From a bacterium (GTDB lineage Bacteria > Patescibacteriota > Gracilibacteria > UBA4473), in assembly GCA_009995455.1 (NCBI GenBank), contig JAACPJ010000005.1, forward strand, positions 1 through 64,000: a stretch of 64,000 nt of DNA. Reading direction: 5' to 3'. The notes beneath the pieces are model-generated. The model was not told the origin of the DNA and ran no database searches. It was given only the letters and a program-made list of their open reading frames with translations. A program made the translations under genes and the position numbers. This document shows positions 24,294 through 33,361 of this stretch, piece by piece (within the stretch, counting starts at the first letter, position 1; each line of letters starts with the position of its first letter).

Positions 24294-26195
24294 ATGATGC
24301 CTAAAATGAACGGGCAAGAAAACAAAAATAAAGAATGGCTGCAAACCAATAATATTGGAGGTTTTAGTAGTGGGGTTGTGAGCGGGGCTCCGAACCGTCG
24401 TTATCATGGTTTGCTGTGCGCGAGTTTAAATCCGCCAACAGAGCGGCACTTGCTAGTTTCACATTTAATTGAAACCGTTTTAATTGATGATAAATCATAT
24501 GCTTTATCAACCGAGAATTATTTAAATCATCGTTCAGAGCCCGAAATAGAAACTCGTTTTAAGCAGGCCCCTTACGCTCACTGGGACTACTCCCTAAAAG
24601 GAGGCCGTTTGGCCAAATCGATTATTATGATTCCGGATGAAAATACTACGCTCGTGCGCTATGAGAATACGGGTAACTTACCATTAACTTTGTTTTTAAA
24701 ACCTTTGCTAGCCTTACGTAATTACCATTCATTAAGAACCGAAACGGCCTCGGTTGAAGTTAAAATTGAGGGCAATACGGTTTGGGTTCAGGGTTGGGGT
24801 GAACCGAAAGTTTATTTATCGAGTAATGTCGCTAATTGGCAGAAAACTGAAGACTGGTATCATCAGCTTTATTACCAGCAAGAGGCGGAGCGCGGTTTTG
24901 ACTCGGTTGAAAAAAATTTTTCTCCCGCGGAACTTGAGGCCACCCTGCAGCCACAGAAATCGCTGGTGCTTAAGTTTAGCACGCAAGAGGGGCCCTTAAG
25001 TGAAAAGCCTTTTATTGCGGCCGATAAGGCCTACTTACCAACGAATGAAAAAGATCATTTTAAACTTGATATTGCCCGTGCGGCCAAGCAGTTTTTGGTG
25101 CACCGGGAATCAAGCAATACGCCCTCAATTTTAGCCGGTTATCCTTGGTTTACTGATTGGGGGCGAGACACTTTGATTGCTTTGCGTGATTTTCAAGATT
25201 TTATGCATCCATCTGAGGCCCAACAAATTATTAAAACTTTTTTGCAGTATGAAAAGAATGGTTTAATTCCAAATCGTTTTCCGGACGATGCGCACGATGA
25301 GATTGAATATAACACCGCAGACGCAACGCTTTGGCTGTTTTTGGCTTTATGGGAGTTGCAACAAAAACACCGAGACGACGACTTTTTAAAAGAGATTTTT
25401 CCAAAGTTAACGAATATTATTAAGTCCCATATTGTTGGCACTGATTTTGGAATTAAGGTGCATAATTCTGGTTTGCTGATGGCCGGAGAAGCGCCATGGC
25501 AACTGACCTGGATGGACGCAAAAATTGGCGATCAAATCTTTACGCCAAGACGTGGTTGTGCCGTGGAAATTAATGCGCTTTGGTACAATGCTTTAAAAAT
25601 TTATCAGGCTTTTCAAAAATCTCTGAAAAACAATACCTTAGATATTTCGGCCTACATTAAGGCTTTTGAAAATCGTTTTACTTTAAATTTTTGGAATCCT
25701 AAAACTTTGGGACTTTATGACGTGATAGATGAACAGAATATTCCAGATGAATCTATTCGACCTAATCAGGTGTATGCGCTTAGCTTGCCCTTCACTATTT
25801 TGCCAAAAGCGAAGCAAAAACTCGTTTTGCAACAAATTAGCGAAAAGTTATATACCCCTTTAGGATTGAGAACCCTGGATGTTAATGACCCGGCATTTGA
25901 GGGTTTTTATGAAGGCGATGCTTGGGCCCGTGACAAAGCCTATCATCAGGGCACGGTTTGGCCGTTTTTACTTCGAGAATACTATGTAGCCTACGAAAAA
26001 ATTTATGGACGAAGTAAAACAAAGGGGGCGATAAATAAAGATTTAGAAAAACTTAAACATCACTTTTATAACGATGCTGGCATTGGCAGTGTTTCAGAAG
26101 TATTTGACGGCCTTAGCCCTGAATCAGGAAAGGGCTGCCCACAACAAGCATGGAGTGTCGCTGCCCTGTGGAAACTCGTAAAAATGGCAGACTAA
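24294..26195 (+). CDS. Amylo-alpha-1,6-glucosidase (glycogen debranching enzyme family)
   Basis: A protein of about 633 residues. The N-terminal domain begins EWLQTNNIGGFSSG and RRYHGLLCAS, typical of archaeal/bacterial-type GDE N domains. The C-terminal (alpha/alpha)6 barrel has the catalytic-region signatures WFTDWGRDTLIAL, IPNRFPDD and EVFDGLSPESGKGCPQQAWS. It would hydrolyse alpha-1,6 branches of glycogen or maltodextrin. It pairs functionally with the phosphorylase at 56135. An upstream in-frame TTG at 24270 would add eight residues; the ATG at 24294 is chosen. Confidence 0.88.
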   Translation: MMPKMNGQENKNKEWLQTNNIGGFSSGVVSGAPNRRYHGLLCASLNPPTERHLLVSHLIETVLIDDKSYALSTENYLNHRSEPEIETRFKQAPYAHWDYSLKGGRLAKSIIMIPDENTTLVRYENTGNLPLTLFLKPLLALRNYHSLRTETASVEVKIEGNTVWVQGWGEPKVYLSSNVANWQKTEDWYHQLYYQQEAERGFDSVEKNFSPAELEATLQPQKSLVLKFSTQEGPLSEKPFIAADKAYLPTNEKDHFKLDIARAAKQFLVHRESSNTPSILAGYPWFTDWGRDTLIALRDFQDFMHPSEAQQIIKTFLQYEKNGLIPNRFPDDAHDEIEYNTADATLWLFLALWELQQKHRDDDFLKEIFPKLTNIIKSHIVGTDFGIKVHNSGLLMAGEAPWQLTWMDAKIGDQIFTPRRGCAVEINALWYNALKIYQAFQKSLKNNTLDISAYIKAFENRFTLNFWNPKTLGLYDVIDEQNIPDESIRPNQVYALSLPFTILPKAKQKLVLQQISEKLYTPLGLRTLDVNDPAFEGFYEGDAWARDKAYHQGTVWPFLLREYYVAYEKIYGRSKTKGAINKDLEKLKHHFYNDAGIGSVSEVFDGLSPESGKGCPQQAWSVAALWKLVKMAD

Positions 26196-26203
26196 AAGCT
26201 GTT

Positions 26204-27649
26204 TTATAGAGGAGATAGAGTCTGCCCATCTGCTTCGTCTTTCACAATCCAGCCATGCTCTTTAATTTCATCTCTTAGTTTATCGGCCTCGGCCCAGTCT
26301 TTATTTAATCTGGCCTCTGATCTTTTTTGCAATAATATTTCAACTTCTTCCGAAAGGTTGTTTTCTTCGAAACTTAAGACAGCAAAGATTTCATTAAAAT
26401 CTTGTTCTAAGAATTCTACCATCAAAAGGGCTTCGTCGGCCGAAAGGGCTTTTGAATCCCGTAATTTTAAGCCTTGAGCCACTAAGTCAAAAACAGCGGC
26501 TAAGGCCTCGGCGACATTTAGATCATCTGTTAAGGCGGTGGTGTAATTTTTCCGCGCTTGATCTACCAAATCAGAATTTCTATCTTTTCCAAAATCGGGT
26601 TCTGCGTCACACAGCGTTTCAAATAAACGATGCGCTTCTTGAATTCTGGCAATAGAATTCCTCGCTTGAACTAAGCTGTCTTCGGTGAAATTTAAAGCCG
26701 TACGGTAATGAGCCGCCAATAAGGCATAGCGAATTTCAGCCCCCGTATATCCTTTAGCCAGTAAGTCACGAATGGTGAAAAAATTGCCTTTTGATTTGCT
26801 CATTTTTTGTCCATCAACCAATAAATGTTTGGCATGCAACCAAACAGGAATGCGGTAGCTATGGCTGCACTCGTTTTGTGCGATTTCACATTCATGGTGT
26901 GGGAAAGCATTATCTTCACCACCAGTATGAATATCGGTGTGTGGTAGTAGGGCTTGGCTCATGGCACTGCACTCAATATGCCATCCCGGGAACCCTTTTC
27001 CCCAAGGTGATTCCCACTGCATTAGATGTTTTTCATCGGCGTTTTTCCACAGGGCAAAATCAAGTGGGTCCTCCTTTTCATCGTTTATTTCTACTCTGGC
27101 GCCGGCTTTTAAATCTTCAAGTTTATTTTTTGAAAGCTGTCCGTAGTCTTTAAATTTAGCAGTTCTAAAATAAACCGAACCATTGGCTTCGTACGCATAA
27201 CCTTTATGAATTAAAGTTTCGGTCATAGCTATTTGCTCGGCGATAAAGTCTGTGGCTTTTGGCCGATGATCTGGAGTTTCAATTCTTAGTTCTTGTTCGT
27301 CTTCAACAAAAGCCTGCGTGTAAAAATCAGCTATATCCCAAGCGGTTTTCCCTTCGGCTTTGGCTTTTTTAGCGACTTTATCATCGCCGTCTGCGTCTGC
27401 TAAATCGTCATTAGTTAAATGGCCTACATCGGTTATATTTTGTACTTTTGTAACGCTGTAGCCCGCATATTGCAACATTCTGGTAAGAAGATCCGCCATT
27501 AAAAAAGATCGGAAATTTCCGATGTGCGCAAAATCGTAAACCGTTGGGCCACAACAATACAGATTTACCTGGCCTGGGGTTTTCAGTTGAGGATCTAAAG
27601 CTTCCTTTTTACCACTGAGTGAATTGTGAAGTTGTACGGGTTTTATCAT
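26204..27649 (-). CDS. cysS: Cysteinyl-tRNA synthetase
   Basis: A 481-residue class I aminoacyl-tRNA synthetase charging tRNA-Cys. Signatures: Cys33 in YCCGPTVYD (zinc and cysteine recognition), HIGN (42-45), GWHIECSAMS, the second zinc site HHECEIAQNE, and KMSKSKGN. Full length for the family. It lies 21 bp downstream of the zinc exporter gene on the same strand and is probably cotranscribed with it. No Shine-Dalgarno site. Confidence 0.97.
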   Translation of the reverse strand: MIKPVQLHNSLSGKKEALDPQLKTPGQVNLYCCGPTVYDFAHIGNFRSFLMADLLTRMLQYAGYSVTKVQNITDVGHLTNDDLADADGDDKVAKKAKAEGKTAWDIADFYTQAFVEDEQELRIETPDHRPKATDFIAEQIAMTETLIHKGYAYEANGSVYFRTAKFKDYGQLSKNKLEDLKAGARVEINDEKEDPLDFALWKNADEKHLMQWESPWGKGFPGWHIECSAMSQALLPHTDIHTGGEDNAFPHHECEIAQNECSHSYRIPVWLHAKHLLVDGQKMSKSKGNFFTIRDLLAKGYTGAEIRYALLAAHYRTALNFTEDSLVQARNSIARIQEAHRLFETLCDAEPDFGKDRNSDLVDQARKNYTTALTDDLNVAEALAAVFDLVAQGLKLRDSKALSADEALLMVEFLEQDFNEIFAVLSFEENNLSEEVEILLQKRSEARLNKDWAEADKLRDEIKEHGWIVKDEADGQTLSPL

Positions 27650-27670
27650 CGAAAATCAGCATATAGATTT

Positions 27671-28540
27671 TTAGCATTGCTTCAATCCGCACGATTCACC
27701 TTTAAGTTCTATTTCAATGGTAACATGATGAATGTCTGCTTTTTCGAGTTCTGATCGGATCATTTTTTTCGCATTTTCGGCTTCCGCTTTATTTAAAATA
27801 ACGGCATGAAGGCTGGCGACATGATGTTCTCCGTCCAAGCTCCAAACATGTAAATCATGAATGGAATCAATCTCTGCAATTTGTTTTAAGGTTTCTGAAA
27901 GGTCTCCTAAGCTGACATCTTCTGGAATACATTGCAGAAATATTTCAGCGCTTTCTTTTAATGCTTTAAAGGCGTTATAGAGAATAAAAAGAGAAACTCC
28001 AATGGCGAGTAAAGAATCAAGAATATACCAGCCCGTAAAATAAATCACTATGGCTCCGACTAATACAACCGCCCAACCTAAAACATCTTCCCATAAATGC
28101 AGCGAAATAACCTTTTCATTCATTGATTTACCGCTTTGCATTTTAAAAACCGCAAAGCCATTCACCGTGACGCCAAAAACCGCCATTATTATCATCAGCG
28201 AAGACGCAACTGGTTCAGGGCTTAGAACCCGAGGGATGGTTTCTATTAAAATAAAGGTTGAGCCGCCAATTAAAATCAGAGCGTTAAACAAAGCGCCCAT
28301 TAATGAAAATCTTTGCCAACCATAAGAATAGTTTTGGGTGCGAGGTTTACGAGCGAGTTTAGCAAGTCCCCAAGCAAGTAAAATCGATAAACAATCGCCT
28401 AAATCGTGCAAAGCATCTGAAATAATAGCGACGCTATTACTCAGTAGTCCGCCAATAAGTTCGATGATTGCAAAACCAAGGTTCAACCAGAATACCAGCT
28501 TTAAATTTTTTGTGCCGTTGTGATTATGTGAGTGAGACAT
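27671..28540 (-). CDS. Cation diffusion facilitator, probable zinc exporter
   Basis: A 289-residue CDF transporter. The His-rich N terminus (MSHSHNHN) is followed by six transmembrane helices; the metal site is HxxxD in SDALHDLGD (His45, Asp49) plus the HLWEDVLGW segment of helix 5. A cytoplasmic metal-binding domain ends the protein (DLHVWSLDGEHHVASLH). The pattern fits CzcD-type Zn2+/H+ antiport. TATAAA lies 8 nt before the ATG, so its mRNA is probably leaderless. cysS follows. Confidence 0.92.
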   Translation of the reverse strand: MSHSHNHNGTKNLKLVFWLNLGFAIIELIGGLLSNSVAIISDALHDLGDCLSILLAWGLAKLARKPRTQNYSYGWQRFSLMGALFNALILIGGSTFILIETIPRVLSPEPVASSLMIIMAVFGVTVNGFAVFKMQSGKSMNEKVISLHLWEDVLGWAVVLVGAIVIYFTGWYILDSLLAIGVSLFILYNAFKALKESAEIFLQCIPEDVSLGDLSETLKQIAEIDSIHDLHVWSLDGEHHVASLHAVILNKAEAENAKKMIRSELEKADIHHVTIEIELKGESCGLKQC

Positions 28541-28605
28541 AGTTTAACTTTATAATTCTGTTTGTTAATAATCGAGCTTATTATTGGTTTAGTGTCTCAT
28601 GACGA

Positions 28606-28634
28606 TTGATTTAATTCCGAATATGTGTTATAAT
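28606..28634 (+). promoter_or_regulatory. Sigma70-type promoter with extended -10
   Basis: TTGATT (28606-28611), 17-nt spacer ending TGT, TATAAT (28629-28634), 20 nt before the ATG at 28655. Transcription would begin about 13 nt before the start, giving a very short leader without a Shine-Dalgarno site. Confidence 0.75.
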
Positions 28635-28654
28635 ATATTTTAATAAATTAAATT

Positions 28655-30130
28655 ATGAATTTAGAAAAAAAGGTCTTATTTGTTTTTTTTGGAGCGCTTG
28701 GCCTGTTGGCTCTTAGTTTAATGCTTAGTTTTATAATCTCTCAGACTGAGTTGAGTTTACAAAGGCAAGTCTCAACTCCACCGTCAGATGTGGTTTTAGA
28801 AATCGCCGGAGAAGACTTAGACCGCGTAAATATTGAGACAGATGATTACACTTCTTTAGATTATTTACCCGGCACAGTGCAAATAGTGGAATTTGATGAA
28901 GACTTAGTTCTTTCGGCACAAAGACCGATTAATTCTGAATTTATAGAACAGCGTCCTATTACTCCAGAAAAAAGAACCGATACAAAAGAAAAATACTACG
29001 TTGCAGAAGGAACCCAATGCCAAGTAATTCGTTACGCTTGTGAGAGTGGTTGGGATTATTTTTCAGATGAAGTTGGCTGTGGTTGTGAAAAAGTAGTAGA
29101 GCCTGAGCTTAAAGAAGTTAAAAACACTGAAACCTTAGATTATCCGATTGTAAAAAGTGATTGGGGACAAAACCTAAACCCTGCTGGAGAAGCCCCTTTA
29201 AATCAATGGCAAGCCTTTTATTTTAGTGCTACCAATCCTAATGAAGTGGTTAAAACTGAAGTGGTGGACCGCTTAAGTGTGAATTTCAATTGGTCTGATA
29301 TGGATATTGAGTCAGAAGAATTTGCCGCCTATTGGGTCGGTGATTGGGAATTTGAAGAAGAGACGGTCTGGGCCATTAATGTGTCGCAAGGTTGGTCTAA
29401 GGCTCGAATATTTATTGATGATCGTTTAGTGTATGCGGGTGATTCAAGTGCAGAGCTGCTCCATGTTTTTACAGCCGGAACCCATCGTATTGAGGTAGAA
29501 TATTTGAATGCTTGGCACACGGTAGATTTTTCGGCTAATTTTGGAGAGCCGGTGGAGCGTATAAGTAAAGAACGTTTACCGGAGTGGATTAAACTTAACC
29601 GTCTGGATTCCTTATCTTTGGGGTTGGTGAGTGTGTATGAATCTAATAGTTTTGATACTCGAATTCCAATTTCGTTTGCTGATAAAAATGAGCCAGTATT
29701 GCTACTGCTTTCTTCATACAGTGGGGTTGAATGGAATTTAGATTTGATGCCTGAATGGGTACGAGGTGTGGTGGTGGCTTCTTATGAAAATAGTACTCGT
29801 GCGGTCGGAGTGCCAGCGTCCGTACCTTTAATCTATTTAAATGATTATTTGGATTTGCCGTATCGCTTGCAGCCTGAATGTAGTAGTTTTGGTGGTTATT
29901 CGCACTGTGAGCACACGGGTTTGGTGGGGATAGATGCGGTCATAGAACCATTATTTGCAACGACTCCCAAATACTTTTCTGGAGCGTACAACACTCCAGG
30001 GTTAATGATGCCAGATCTTAGCATTTCTGACGATTTACGTAATAATATTAGAACTTCATACGAAAAGTGGAAAGACCAGCAACGTAATGAGGCCAAAAAA
30101 AAGACTGACTTTGAGGGTTTGTTTGATTAA
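28655..30130 (+). CDS. Membrane-anchored surface protein with PA14-like domain
   Basis: A 491-residue protein with an N-terminal transmembrane anchor (8-29). Residues 121-144 form a small cysteine motif (CQVIRYACESGW...GCGC) seen in secreted cysteine-cluster proteins. Residues about 183-297 resemble a PA14/GLEYA carbohydrate-binding domain (FNWSDMDIES, WAINVSQGWSKARIFID, TAGTHRIEVEYLNAWHTVDF). The C-terminal 190 residues contain further cysteines and no recognised fold. A role in binding polysaccharide or a partner cell is inferred. Confidence 0.6.
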   Translation: MNLEKKVLFVFFGALGLLALSLMLSFIISQTELSLQRQVSTPPSDVVLEIAGEDLDRVNIETDDYTSLDYLPGTVQIVEFDEDLVLSAQRPINSEFIEQRPITPEKRTDTKEKYYVAEGTQCQVIRYACESGWDYFSDEVGCGCEKVVEPELKEVKNTETLDYPIVKSDWGQNLNPAGEAPLNQWQAFYFSATNPNEVVKTEVVDRLSVNFNWSDMDIESEEFAAYWVGDWEFEEETVWAINVSQGWSKARIFIDDRLVYAGDSSAELLHVFTAGTHRIEVEYLNAWHTVDFSANFGEPVERISKERLPEWIKLNRLDSLSLGLVSVYESNSFDTRIPISFADKNEPVLLLLSSYSGVEWNLDLMPEWVRGVVVASYENSTRAVGVPASVPLIYLNDYLDLPYRLQPECSSFGGYSHCEHTGLVGIDAVIEPLFATTPKYFSGAYNTPGLMMPDLSISDDLRNNIRTSYEKWKDQQRNEAKKKTDFEGLFD

Positions 30131-30176
30131 ACCCAAGTATGACAAATTCTAAGCTTTGAACTAAGCTTAGTGTAGC

Positions 30177-30998
30177 ATGAAAAAAGCTTTGCGATACGCG
30201 CTTCCAGTTCCCGTTAAAAAATTTTTAAAAACAACGGTTTATACAATCCTTGATGTAAAAGATACTTTAACTGGGAAGCGTGATAAATCGTATCCTCCGC
30301 GGCGACTAAACTTTGTTGGTAGTGCTGATTTTAAAGCGGTTGGCGATGAATTTGCCGGACTTTTTAAAGACTTAGGTGGCTTAAAGCCGACCGATAGAGT
30401 TTTAGATTTAGGTTCTGGAATTGGCCGAATGGCTTTGCCTCTAACCGATTATTTAAAAAAGGGGGAGTATGAGGGTTTTGATATTGATGCTCGTGGCGTT
30501 GAGTGGTGTCAAAAACAGATTACACCAACCCATCCTAATTTTGAGTTTCAGTACGTTGATTTGTACAACAAATATTATAATCCGAAAGCGAGTGTGAAAC
30601 CGTCGGAGTTTGAGTTCCCTTACGCCGATAACAGTTTTGATTTTGTGTTTGCGACCTCTGTTTTTACCCATTTGCTACCTGATGATGCCCAGCATTATTT
30701 AAAAGAAATTGAGCGCGTTTTAGCCCCGAATGGAACCGCCTTTTTAACGTGGTTTATTTTAGATGAAGTTCGTCTGCAACAGATGAAAACAGAATACGCT
30801 AATGCTGATTTTGCTCATCGGTTTGAAGGTTCAGATTTCTGCTTCTACTCTCATCCTGGAAACCCGGAAGCAGAAATTGCATACACCGAAAAATGGTTAA
30901 ATCAAAAACTAGGACTCTATGAACAACATCGCGGCACATGGTGCGGTGAAGCGGGAGTTTCGTATCAAGATATAGTGATTTGGAACCCTAAAAAATAG
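30177..30998 (+). CDS. Class I SAM-dependent methyltransferase
   Basis: A 273-residue methyltransferase with the SAM motif LDLGSGIGR (76-84), acidic motif II (EGFDIDARGVEW), DNSFDFVFATSVFTHL and the post-motif LAPNGTAFLTWF. The substrate is unknown; similar proteins modify small molecules or glycans. A hairpin (CTAAGCT/AGCTTAG, 30149-30170) lies just upstream. The last 11 bp overlap the convergent DUF5989 gene. Confidence 0.85.
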   Translation: MKKALRYALPVPVKKFLKTTVYTILDVKDTLTGKRDKSYPPRRLNFVGSADFKAVGDEFAGLFKDLGGLKPTDRVLDLGSGIGRMALPLTDYLKKGEYEGFDIDARGVEWCQKQITPTHPNFEFQYVDLYNKYYNPKASVKPSEFEFPYADNSFDFVFATSVFTHLLPDDAQHYLKEIERVLAPNGTAFLTWFILDEVRLQQMKTEYANADFAHRFEGSDFCFYSHPGNPEAEIAYTEKWLNQKLGLYEQHRGTWCGEAGVSYQDIVIWNPKK

Positions 30999-31146
30999 TG
31001 TAAATAAAAGGCGCTAAAGCGGAGCCTTGTGTAAAAACAATTAGCAAACCCAGTAACGTTAAAATTAAGAGTAGTGGAAACATCCAGAACTTTTTTCGTT
31101 CTACCATGAAGCCCCACATATCTTTAACGGTTTTTAGTTTGCTCAT
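30988..31146 (-). CDS. DUF5989 family small membrane protein
   Basis: A 52-residue protein. The lead MSKLKTVKDMWGFMVERKKFW is followed by one transmembrane helix and the family's conserved ending QGSALAPFIYTIF. DUF5989 proteins are tiny membrane proteins often found beside SxtJ-like proteins or glycan/acyl-transfer genes; their function is unknown. It is on the minus strand 21 bp downstream of the rhomboid gene and may be the last gene of that unit. Confidence 0.8.
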   Translation of the reverse strand: MSKLKTVKDMWGFMVERKKFWMFPLLLILTLLGLLIVFTQGSALAPFIYTIF

Positions 31147-31167
31147 CGGCAGGTATTAAATGTTTTT

Positions 31168-31713
31168 TTAAGATTTTTGTCCAATTTGTGCGGCTCTAAT
31201 TAATCCATACACCGCTAAACCACTTAGGGCCCCAATGGCATGACCTTGCCAAGAAACACCTGGCATAAAACCAAATACTAGATTGAGCAAAACTAAAACC
31301 CCAATCATTTGGGCCGTTTGTGGTTCATCTTGCCAGTAAAAATAAGCCAACACCATTAAACCCAGCCCAATACCAGAAAACCCGAGCACGGCTCCGGGGT
31401 TAAAGAAATAGAGCCCTAAAACCGTTAAGTTCCAAACGAGTAAAACCATTAATAAATACCTCCACCAGCCCACATGACGCTCAAGTAGGACGCCCATAAA
31501 AAGAACTATCAGCAAATTAGACACTAAGTGAAGAAACGAATAATGAGAAAAATGGGCCAGCCATGCGTTAGCATTCATAGCTCCACCTACACTAATCGGA
31601 GCGTCAATAATACCCAAATTAATTAAAGCCCAAACCGCCACGGTGACTACTGTGATTAGAAAAGTTACGGGTAAGTTTTTATGAAAATTCGGCCAATCAA
31701 TGGGCGCAATCAT
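31168..31713 (-). CDS. Rhomboid family intramembrane serine protease
   Basis: A 181-residue six-helix membrane protein. Catalytic Ser113 is in GFSGIGLG and catalytic His158 in WQGHAIGALSG; the HFSHYSFLHLVSN segment (54-66) provides the conserved His/Asn of helix 2. Rhomboids cut transmembrane segments of client proteins; the client is unknown. The start overlaps the stop of the preceding gene by four bases (ATGA), so the two are translationally coupled. Confidence 0.9.
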   Translation of the reverse strand: MIAPIDWPNFHKNLPVTFLITVVTVAVWALINLGIIDAPISVGGAMNANAWLAHFSHYSFLHLVSNLLIVLFMGVLLERHVGWWRYLLMVLLVWNLTVLGLYFFNPGAVLGFSGIGLGLMVLAYFYWQDEPQTAQMIGVLVLLNLVFGFMPGVSWQGHAIGALSGLAVYGLIRAAQIGQKS

Positions 31714-31952
31714 GATTTTTTAATCGTTTTTTCAACCAAGACTTTAGCGCTCCAAACCGCCCAAATGGTAAACATTATAAACAACGGCCACGCGTTTAAA
31801 TCCCAAGTATAGATAATAAGAAAAGTTGAACCAAGTAAGTTCATCACTTCATCATAAATAGTGTTGTCATCTAAATCGCCTAAGTTTTTTAGAAAAAATG
31901 CGGCCAACATCATCGCGGAACCAATGGCACCAAAAAAATAAATGTAATCCAT
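31710..31952 (-). CDS. Small membrane protein (CBU_0592-like)
   Basis: An 80-residue protein with three short hydrophobic helices (FFGAIGSAMMLAAFFL, LLGSTFLIIY, WPLFIMFTIWAVWS). The spacing and the Tyr/Trp-rich second helix resemble CBU_0592-type membrane proteins of unknown function. Coupled to the rhomboid gene. Confidence 0.65.
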   Translation of the reverse strand: MDYIYFFGAIGSAMMLAAFFLKNLGDLDDNTIYDEVMNLLGSTFLIIYTWDLNAWPLFIMFTIWAVWSAKVLVEKTIKKS

Positions 31953-32039
31953 GGTTTTTATTATAGAATTTAAAAATTAATTTGGCGAGCTAAGACTTAA
32001 ATTTGCATTTGAGTTTTGGTTCTGGCAAAGTCTTGGCGC

Positions 32040-32137
32040 TTCGTTTTTATCAAGAGACGGTAAGAGGTTTGGCTCTAAGACCCGTCAGCAACCAGCGCAA
32101 CGCGCGCAAGGTGCTCCACCCAAAATTAGATAAAGAT
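32040..32137 (+). promoter_or_regulatory. SAM-I (S-box) riboswitch upstream of metK
   Basis: The sequence has the conserved SAM-I order: P1 strand TTTTATC (32045-32051) followed by AAGAGA, a P2 arm, the ACCCG(T)CAGCAACC block (about 32080-32093), an internal GC hairpin, the CAAGGTGCTCCACCC block (about 32107-32121), and the closing P1 strand GATAAA (32129-32134). SAM-I riboswitches turn off methionine and SAM genes when SAM is high. The placement directly before SAM synthetase is textbook. Confidence 0.9.
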
Positions 32138-32142
32138 TGATT

Positions 32143-32177
32143 AAAAAGGAAGTCATTCATTATTTCCTTATTTTTTT
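32143..32177 (+). terminator. Riboswitch expression platform (intrinsic terminator)
   Basis: AAGGAA (32146-32151) pairs with TTCCTT (32164-32169), followed by A and a run of T residues to 32177. The metK ATG is only 5 nt beyond the T-run. SAM binding would favour this terminator. Confidence 0.7.
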
Positions 32178-32182
32178 GTGTC

Positions 32183-33310
32183 ATGAGAACTATTTTTACT
32201 TCTGAATCGGTAACCGAAGGTCACCCAGATAAAATTGCCGATCAAATTTCAGATTCGGTGTTAGATGCTTTTTTGGCTGCCGATCCAAATTCTCGGGTAG
32301 CTTGCGAAGTTTTAGTTAACACGGGTTTAGTGGTTGTTTCGGGTGAAATTACTTCAAAAGCCGATTATATTGATATTCAAAGTATTGCCCGAAATCGAAT
32401 TATTGAAATTGGATATAATCACGGTGATATGTGTTTTGATGGTCGTTCCTGTGCGGTGTTAACGGCGATTGATGAACAATCACCTGATATCGCGCAGGGG
32501 GTGAATGAATTACCAGATCATTTGCAAGGAGCGGGAGACCAAGGGATGATGTTTGGTTTTGCTTGTGACCAAACGCCAGAACTAATGCCATTGCCAATTG
32601 CGTTAGCCCATAAATTATCTCGTCGATTGGCGGTGGTGCGTAAAGATGGTACTTTACCTTACTTACGTCCAGATGGAAAAGTGCAAGTGTCGGTGGAGTA
32701 TGAAGATGAAACGCCGGTTCGAGTAGCAGCGGTAGTGGTTTCAACGCAACACGCGCCTGAAGTTACCCAAGCCCAAATTCATGAAGATATTAAACGCGTG
32801 GTGGTTGATCCTATTTTAGGAAGTCTCGTTGATGCTCAAACGCTGTATCATATTAATCCAACGGGTATTTTTGTCATCGGCGGGCCGCAAGGTGACTGTG
32901 GCTTAACGGGTCGTAAAATTATTGTGGATACTTATGGTGGCATGGGGCGCCACGGTGGCGGAGCTTTTAGTGGCAAAGATCCATCTAAAGTAGATCGAAG
33001 TGCGGCCTATATGGCTCGACATATTGCTAAAAGCTTGGTGGGGAACAACTTAGCGAGAAAATGTGAAGTGCAATTAGCCTACGCAATTGGGGTGGCAGAG
33101 CCGGTTTCGGTTCGAGTTGATACCTTTGGAACAAGCTCCACTTCCGAAGAAAAACTAGCCTCTTTAGTGCGAGAAAAGTTTCCACTTCGACCTAAAGAAT
33201 TGATTGATTATTTAGATTTAAAACGTCCAATTTATACACCTACAGCCGCCTACGGGCATTTTGGTCGAGAAGATCTAGATGTTAGATGGGAAGACATAGC
33301 TTCTCTTTGA
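32183..33310 (+). CDS. metK: S-adenosylmethionine synthetase
   Basis: A 375-residue methionine adenosyltransferase making SAM from methionine and ATP. Signatures: [30 protein letters not shown], the P-loop-like [19 protein letters not shown] and DTFGT near the C terminus. Full length. It follows a SAM-I riboswitch with a terminator. It ends in TGA. Confidence 0.97.
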   Translation: MRTIFTSESVTEGHPDKIADQISDSVLDAFLAADPNSRVACEVLVNTGLVVVSGEITSKADYIDIQSIARNRIIEIGYNHGDMCFDGRSCAVLTAIDEQSPDIAQGVNELPDHLQGAGDQGMMFGFACDQTPELMPLPIALAHKLSRRLAVVRKDGTLPYLRPDGKVQVSVEYEDETPVRVAAVVVSTQHAPEVTQAQIHEDIKRVVVDPILGSLVDAQTLYHINPTGIFVIGGPQGDCGLTGRKIIVDTYGGMGRHGGGAFSGKDPSKVDRSAAYMARHIAKSLVGNNLARKCEVQLAYAIGVAEPVSVRVDTFGTSSTSEEKLASLVREKFPLRPKELIDYLDLKRPIYTPTAAYGHFGREDLDVRWEDIASL

Positions 33311-33326
33311 TATTGGTGAATCTTGG

Positions 33327-33354
33327 TTGCCCCAAAAAATTGATTTTGTAACAT
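33327..33354 (+). promoter_or_regulatory. Promoter, leaderless
   Basis: TTGCCC (33327-33332), 16-nt spacer, TAACAT (33349-33354), then exactly 7 nt to the ATG at 33362. Confidence 0.55.
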
Positions 33355-33361
33355 TGAAAAG

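Noticed and set aside
10886-33310. Possible UGA=Gly recoding (genetic code 25) as in Gracilibacteria
   Set aside because: gpmI, metK, cas1 and csoR end in TGA at the expected family end, and Gly is coded by GGN in conserved motifs, so the standard bacterial code applies.
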